Of a stretch of DNA of 64,000 nt, positions 58,691 through 64,000 are shown in pieces. The stretch spans positions 62,001-126,000 of the forward strand of contig QEYB01001381.1 in assembly GCA_017562135.1 (NCBI GenBank), written 5' to 3'. The notes under the pieces were generated by a model. The model searched no databases. It saw only the letters and a list, made by a program, of their open reading frames with translations, and was not told where the DNA came from. The translations under genes were made by a program, and so were the position numbers. The stretch is from Dipylidium caninum (Eukaryota; Platyhelminthes; Cestoda; Cyclophyllidea; Dipylidiidae). Within the stretch, counting starts at the first letter, position 1; each line of letters starts with the position of its first letter.

Positions 58691-59096
58691 AACTTTAAAC
58701 GTCACAAAGGAGTCACAGGGATGTGTTTTCCCAGCGTTTTGACCTTCCTCACGGGCATTTAACACCACGACAAAGAACTGGCCAGCCCGCCAACCGACGA
58801 GGTGGAGGAAGGCAGACAAGCTTCTCAGCAAACACACTGAACAGCCCCACACGTGGACGCATCCGTCACCTCGCACAGCACAAACTGTTCACATACATGC
58901 AAACACCACACCCACACACCTACATCCACGCAGACACCGCGTCTGCCCGCCCGTCCGCCTGTGTGGGGCCTCCACTCAGACGACTACGATCCGCCAACTG
59001 CACAGGTGCAGCGAGCACGGGGATGTGACCCGCTGATGAACTGTGGCGAAGAGAATGTGCTCCACTCGTTGATGAGGCCACAAGCAGGGCAGAGGC
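58691..59096 (+). repeat. 0.41-kb repeat, copy C of the second inverted pair
   Basis: Partner of 52763-53175 in opposite orientation, 5.5 kb away, ending sharply at both sides (AACTTTAAACGTCAC at the left, CAGGGCAGAGGC at the right). The close match compared with the AT-rich flanks points to a recent duplication. Confidence 0.9.
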
Positions 59097-61905
59097 ATGT
59101 TTTGGCGCCAATGACAGCCGGAGTTTAGCCATACCCGCGCAACCGTACCATCTACTTGCGTTACAATGAGATGGTCACCCGCCACCGAGACCCGCTTCCG
59201 TGTTCACCAAGAAAGACATTGTGCGTCGTATTAACCACCTTTGAGGCCTGTTCGGTCAGATTGGTCCAAGGGCCACAGAAACTGTCAGTCCGGCGAGGAC
59301 ATTGCCGCTTACCTGTTATCCTACGTGACCCGTGACTGCGCGAGGGCTTTACAGCAATGAAAGATGGGTAAGTGGCGTAGATCTCCCCAATTTACCGGGT
59401 CACAGCATCACTCACCTCGGGTTTTCCAACATCTAGACCAGCTAACCTTGGGACTAGAGTAATATGAGTTATGATGCAGTGAAAATGTATTTCCGGAGGC
59501 AGCGCACATTTCCAACTTTTAATACGCTTTTGCCCGACGTATAAAGCATGTCTAACATATAATTTACAATAGAGCGAGCAGGAGTTAGCGTGCCAGACCT
59601 ACGAAGTAAACATTGCATTCATTAAAGGCTAACTCAAAAGAGAATGTAAGAATCAACAAAGAGGAAATTTTAACAAGACGATTTCCTATATCTTAAATTA
59701 GCAAACCGATTTAAAAGGTACAATTAGTCCTTTGATTTAAATACCAAAGTAGGATATCTTGGACATTTCTTATAGTGCCTTCATTGGTAGTCTAAATTTC
59801 CATGAAAGGATGTTTTAAACAAATCTCGCATGAGATTTTGTGGAGAATGAAAAAAATTGTGATTTTTTGGCTGCTGTTGTACAGTGGATTGTCCGACATA
59901 AAAAAATGCAAAAAACCGAAATAATGCAACTATAACTAGAATTTTAGTGCACCACCTTTACCACGCACTCATTCCGACTTCCTATCCATAGATAACCTTG
60001 TGATGAAGCGAAGGAGTGCAAAACATTACACTCCCTCATTTTTGTCTGGTCAGTGTGTAAAAGAAAGTGTACAGACTCCGCAACTGCAGTGATGACCTTT
60101 GCACGAAATACATGAAATGGGGGCACACACAACCGTGCATTCCTGGCCATGGCAACGAAAGTTGTCGTAGCCCCTACTGCCTTCTGTCACCATCGGGATC
60201 CATGCAAAGAAAGGAGCTCTTCGCCTTCAGAAGGCATATCTGACTAAACTAATCAATCACTCTAATCATATTTAGAATCTACTGATAGAGATACGGTTGG
60301 GTGGCAAAAAATGTTATAAAAAATGAGAAATAGAACCCCCTCTTGCTAAAATAGTGGCGAGGATGGGAAAGTGGAGAGAATCGACCACTGCTGACAGGGC
60401 GATAATCATCTGCAGGAAATAGTACTGCAAATTCCAGAATGATTTAATAGGAGGCCAACAACAATTATTAAATATCGAACATTAGTAGAGTCATGAAAAC
60501 GATCAGCATCTATTATCGCAGTATCTGGAATATTTTTGTCAGATAATTAGATTTATTTTACAAATTGACCTTTCAAATAATGTTTCGGAACATTGATTCA
60601 ATGTGGTAGAGAAAGACAATGTAACCCGAGAATGAGAAAATAAATGCACAAGGTATTACATCACATGAAAGAGACTATAAAGGGCCCTATGAAATGAGGA
60701 GTGTGACTAGTAAAACACATGACTAAGAACTTGACCTATCATCAAGCTGTAACACATTATCTGTTCATTCTCAAGGACATTCGAGAACTTGCTATGGGGC
60801 TGGACAATCTATTCACGCATACACCAAGCAATTAATGGTGTTGTACAACATTGCAAAATGCATTTCAAGCAACCGACGCATAAGTGTAGGCGATAATGTT
60901 CCTCGCTAGATAAACGACCTAAGAATGATCGAGACCGGCAAATGTCTTTCTACATGCCTTCGACAGCAAGTTGCTGGTTTTGTTTGTTTACAATGCGAGG
61001 CGCTAAAAGATGGTTGAAAAGTCTTATGACACCAGGATTGGTTGAGCGAATGCAGCATAAAGATATGAGAAGAATTTCCAAGAATATCAGAATGTGAAAC
61101 TGAAGAAAAGTCAATTTCAAAAATTCAATTGCGGAGTTGATGTAGACTTCTTACTAAAATTGTGCAGCTGAATTGGTCAATGTAATCGTCATAAAAAGAG
61201 GTCGTTAATCGGCTAATGGAAAAGTATCATAGGGGCAGGGGAATAATTTAGATGTTATACAAGAGCAAAATGAAAGAAGTTGTCCGTTATCAACACAGAG
61301 AGCAGACAGATTTCAATCGACAACTAATTTGACCTTAATTCTGAAAAGACTGATGACAGCTATTTCTTTAATGGAAGCATTAAAAGACTTTACAGTGGAA
61401 GATGGTGTTTAAGGATGGGATCCCAAGGAAATATAAACGAACAATCTGTTAGACCATAAAATGGTCCAAAACGATGGTAAAACAAGGACTAGAAATAAGT
61501 TAAAAGGGGTCCCAGATTCTAGACATAGAAAACTAGAATTTTATGGAGAATAGTTGCAGGGTCCAACATGTTTGCTAAGAAATAATGAATCGTCATCCAT
61601 CTATGGCATATCCTAACTCCTGTTTACTGCCAGCAAAAATGAGCAAATAAGCATCCGAGAATCGTTTAGTAAATGGATAATCTATTCAGCACGGACAGTA
61701 AGCTGGAAATATATATGGAGTGAAAAATTCTATTCTAATAAACGAAATAGCAAGGCAGTGGTTACCTGATTTAAATAGCAAGTATGTAAGATCAAGATAT
61801 TTACACCTGACCGCCGGAAAATAACCTTTCAAATTATTACCCATACACGCAAGACAACTTCAAGGACTTGAGGCTTTTTAACAGCATGTAGTAAGTGATA
61901 GAAAT
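59097..61905. other. AT-rich stretch, no supported gene
   Basis: 59.10-59.46 kb is a GC-richer patch in which a short frame reads SGEDIAAYLLSYVTRDCARA before a stop; it may be a decayed exon but is not recognised. From 59.5 to 61.9 kb the sequence is AT-rich with stops in all frames. It includes the 3' flank of the tau-tubulin kinase gene. Confidence 0.45.
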
Positions 61906-64000
61906 TCAATAATCCCCCAAAACCTTGTGAGTTGAAAGCACTGCGGACTCGTTATAGCAATAATATAAACGGAAATAAGATAATAAATAAAATACCATAT
62001 TTCCCCTCCTTTCTTCCTCTCCTACGACTTTCTCCGCATCTTCTCCAAGTATAAGGATCTCTTGGGGTGGATCCCGATGGGGCTTCGATTTATTTGAGAA
62101 TGACGTCGTCGGCGCAGCCATCGCCACAGTTTCCTCCTCCACCATCGCTGAGTCTCGTTGTTGTCCCACTATCTCCCCATCAACACACGCCGATTCAACA
62201 TTTGGTACCGACCCCGAGGGCACTTCTGTGGATACCAAGCACGTTGAAACATTCGTTTGGATCGTTGGGAATCGAGGAAATGATAGCAAACCGCCACCAG
62301 GTCGCCTTAGTGTCTGACTGGAGACCTTCCGAGCAACACTTTCTGGTGGCCAGGAACGCATATGTCCCGGAGGTAGAGGGAACTCAGGCATCGGGGGATG
62401 GACGTGTTGATGAGAAGAGTGATATCCACTACTCTCACTTCCCGGAGTCATTACGATCGAACCGGACGACCCAACATAACGTGGAGGCAATAATAAGATG
62501 GCTTCCGGGGTTCTGGACTTGGAACGAATGTCCGAACTTAAACGTCGGCGCCTATTCGACGTGTTCTGAAGTTTGCGACCAACTCCTCCCTGAGGTGAGA
62601 TCGAAGGTGAACGAGAGTAAAGTTGGGGTGTGAAGACAGGAGCGGCAAGGGATGACATGTAGAGACGTGGGGACGTGAGTTTTGGTACTCCGGAGGCGAG
62701 ACAGTGATTATTATTATACTCATCCAGGTTTGTTTCGCCGGGGGATAGCGGTGGAGGTGGTAGATGACGCTCAGCTGGGTCGATAGCATCACCGTGGAGA
62801 CGTTTGGCGAAAGAAGCGATACCACTACTAACACCACCCCCAATAACACCAGTTTCTGCCTCATCTTCCGAGATTTTCGAGTCATTATCACTATCTTCTT
62901 CTTTACCAGTTGCGCCCCATTGACTGGCGAAAGTGTAGGCTCCAGCACGAGTGACGTCTGGAACGCACTCTTGGTCAACCATCACAACAACAGCATGAGT
63001 GCAGCTAGTATCGTTTCTACCAAAGTTATTGAGACTGGCACTACTTCCTGCAGGTCCGACGCTATTGCGAATATTACTGGTACTAGCACTAATTGGTCGA
63101 CGGCTCCACAGGCTCGATTTGTTATTAGCACCTTCTTCTGAGGGTGGCTTCCTCTCCGCCTCCTCCCGTGACTTGTTGAGATTAGCAGGGCGCAAATGCG
63201 TGTTCTTCTGATCCCGCGTTCGAGTAGCTGCTTTAACCTCTTTTAGGCAGCGTGGAGTTGTTGAGTTAGTAGCACCGCCAGAGCGGAAGTACGAGGAATA
63301 GGGCATCTTTCGCACGCCAACGGATGCAGCTATTGCTGCTGTCGATGAAGCTGCTGTGATTCCTGGGGTTTGGTCGCCATTATTATTGATTACCGCATCT
63401 TCAACAGAACGTTTAACGACGCCACTACTTCCAGCAAGTTTGTAAACATTTGGGGGAAGAGCCTCCAAATGCGGAGCCAGCACCACCCGGACATACATTA
63501 CCTCCATTTGTGACCGCAGAGACATCAGTTTGCATTTTGGCAGAGCAAGCCATTGCCCTCGCACCGGAGTAAAAACCGCTGGTTACTACTAGACCAGCGC
63601 CACTGGGAGTGGGAGCCACAGCCCCATTAGTACCTAAGGCTGAAGCTCTTGTAACCTTAGCGTCAGTAGTTCCCCGATTGTTTTCTGCATTCTCTTTTGC
63701 CGGAAGATTAATGTGATGTTGATTGGTTTCACTCATGGCGCCCGAGTGATCATTCGCCACCTCCCAGTCAAAAGGATCATTCTCATTAATAGACCGTCGC
63801 TCCATGTAATTGTTGAGCAGGGACTGGAGATATTGATAATCAGGTTTATCGAAATAAGTCAGACTTTGAATATGCTCGAGGAAAGCACGGAATTCGCGAG
63901 GCATGAATTTAAGCAATTGGTTCTGGTCAAAGGATTGTTTCATTATACCAACTTGTTCTTTATCCTTGGTCTTCCTCCAAGGCAATTCACCAGTTATGAA
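61906..64000 (-). CDS. TTBK: Tau-tubulin kinase homologue (CK1 family), C-terminal half, with a frameshift
   Basis: The gene enters at base 64000 within the kinase C-lobe. It reads FITGELPWRKTKDKEQVG, PREFRAFLEHIQSL and KPDYQYLQSLLNNYMERRS, then NENDPFDWE, closely following animal TTBK1/2 (Asator). TTBKs phosphorylate tau and tubulin and, for TTBK2, help start cilium assembly. After the kinase domain comes a long low-complexity tail of more than 600 residues rich in Ser, Pro, Gly and Asn, typical for the family in being poorly conserved. The first frame would stop at about 63425. Protein-like sequence continues one frame over (NVYKLAGSSGVVKRSVEDAV...) to a TGA at 61906-61908. One base too many in a run of five G at 63452-63456 would explain the shift. 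The catalytic core is outside the window. Confidence 0.92.

Noticed and set aside
1..64000. CRISPR array, bacterial operon, rRNA or virus-derived gene
   Set aside because: No regularly spaced direct repeats, no clustered same-strand genes with ribosome binding sites, and no recognisable rRNA or viral protein motif were seen; the genes are spliced animal genes.

Overview
The window is nuclear DNA of an animal, most likely a flatworm and plausibly a tapeworm. The direct evidence is gene structure. Two conserved ribosome genes, RPL18A and RPF2, carry introns of 29 to 37 bases with GT...AG ends, a size class known from flatworm genes, while other genes have introns of about 100 to 1600 bases. I see no bacterial operons, tRNAs, rRNAs, CRISPR arrays or intact transposase genes.

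Layout. At 2-445 (+) is the C-terminal tail of an AGC-like protein kinase that starts outside the window. 2.5-9.7 kb holds short, uncertain minus-strand genes rich in Ser, Pro and acidic residues. At 12.6-13.8 kb (-) is a second, nearly complete divergent AGC-like kinase whose DFG motif reads DFD. From 20.1 to 37.8 kb (-) lies one large multi-exon gene. I could join 26 exons in phase over 1285 codons, and two further exons give its C-terminus. It looks like an alpha-helical (ARM/HEAT-like) scaffold protein that I do not recognise. A dispersed repeat occurs at 16.6-17.4 kb and again inside one of its introns at 23.1-23.8 kb.

At about 37.9 kb the base composition drops sharply to AT-rich, and the gene style changes to compact. 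A 133-residue protein of unknown function (38.6-39.1 kb, -), ribosomal protein L18a (40.0-40.9 kb, +) and the 5S RNP assembly factor RPF2 (42.1-43.4 kb, -) follow each other. From 45.2 to 53.2 kb is a GC-rich, gene-poor island with a 1.1-kb inverted repeat pair and one arm of a 0.41-kb inverted pair; the other arm is at 58.7 kb. The last 2 kb (-) is the C-terminal half of a tau-tubulin kinase (TTBK/Asator) homologue, interrupted by an apparent one-base frameshift.

How the genes relate. RPL18A and RPF2 both serve large-subunit ribosome production and are arranged convergently. The two AGC-like kinases share an unusual C-lobe tail and may be members of a local family. No pathway linking the large unknown gene to its neighbours can be read from the sequence.

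Exon models were made by eye from splice signals, phase and protein-like content. Those for RPL18A and RPF2 are firm because they match the known proteins residue by residue. The models for the unrecognised genes are inferences.
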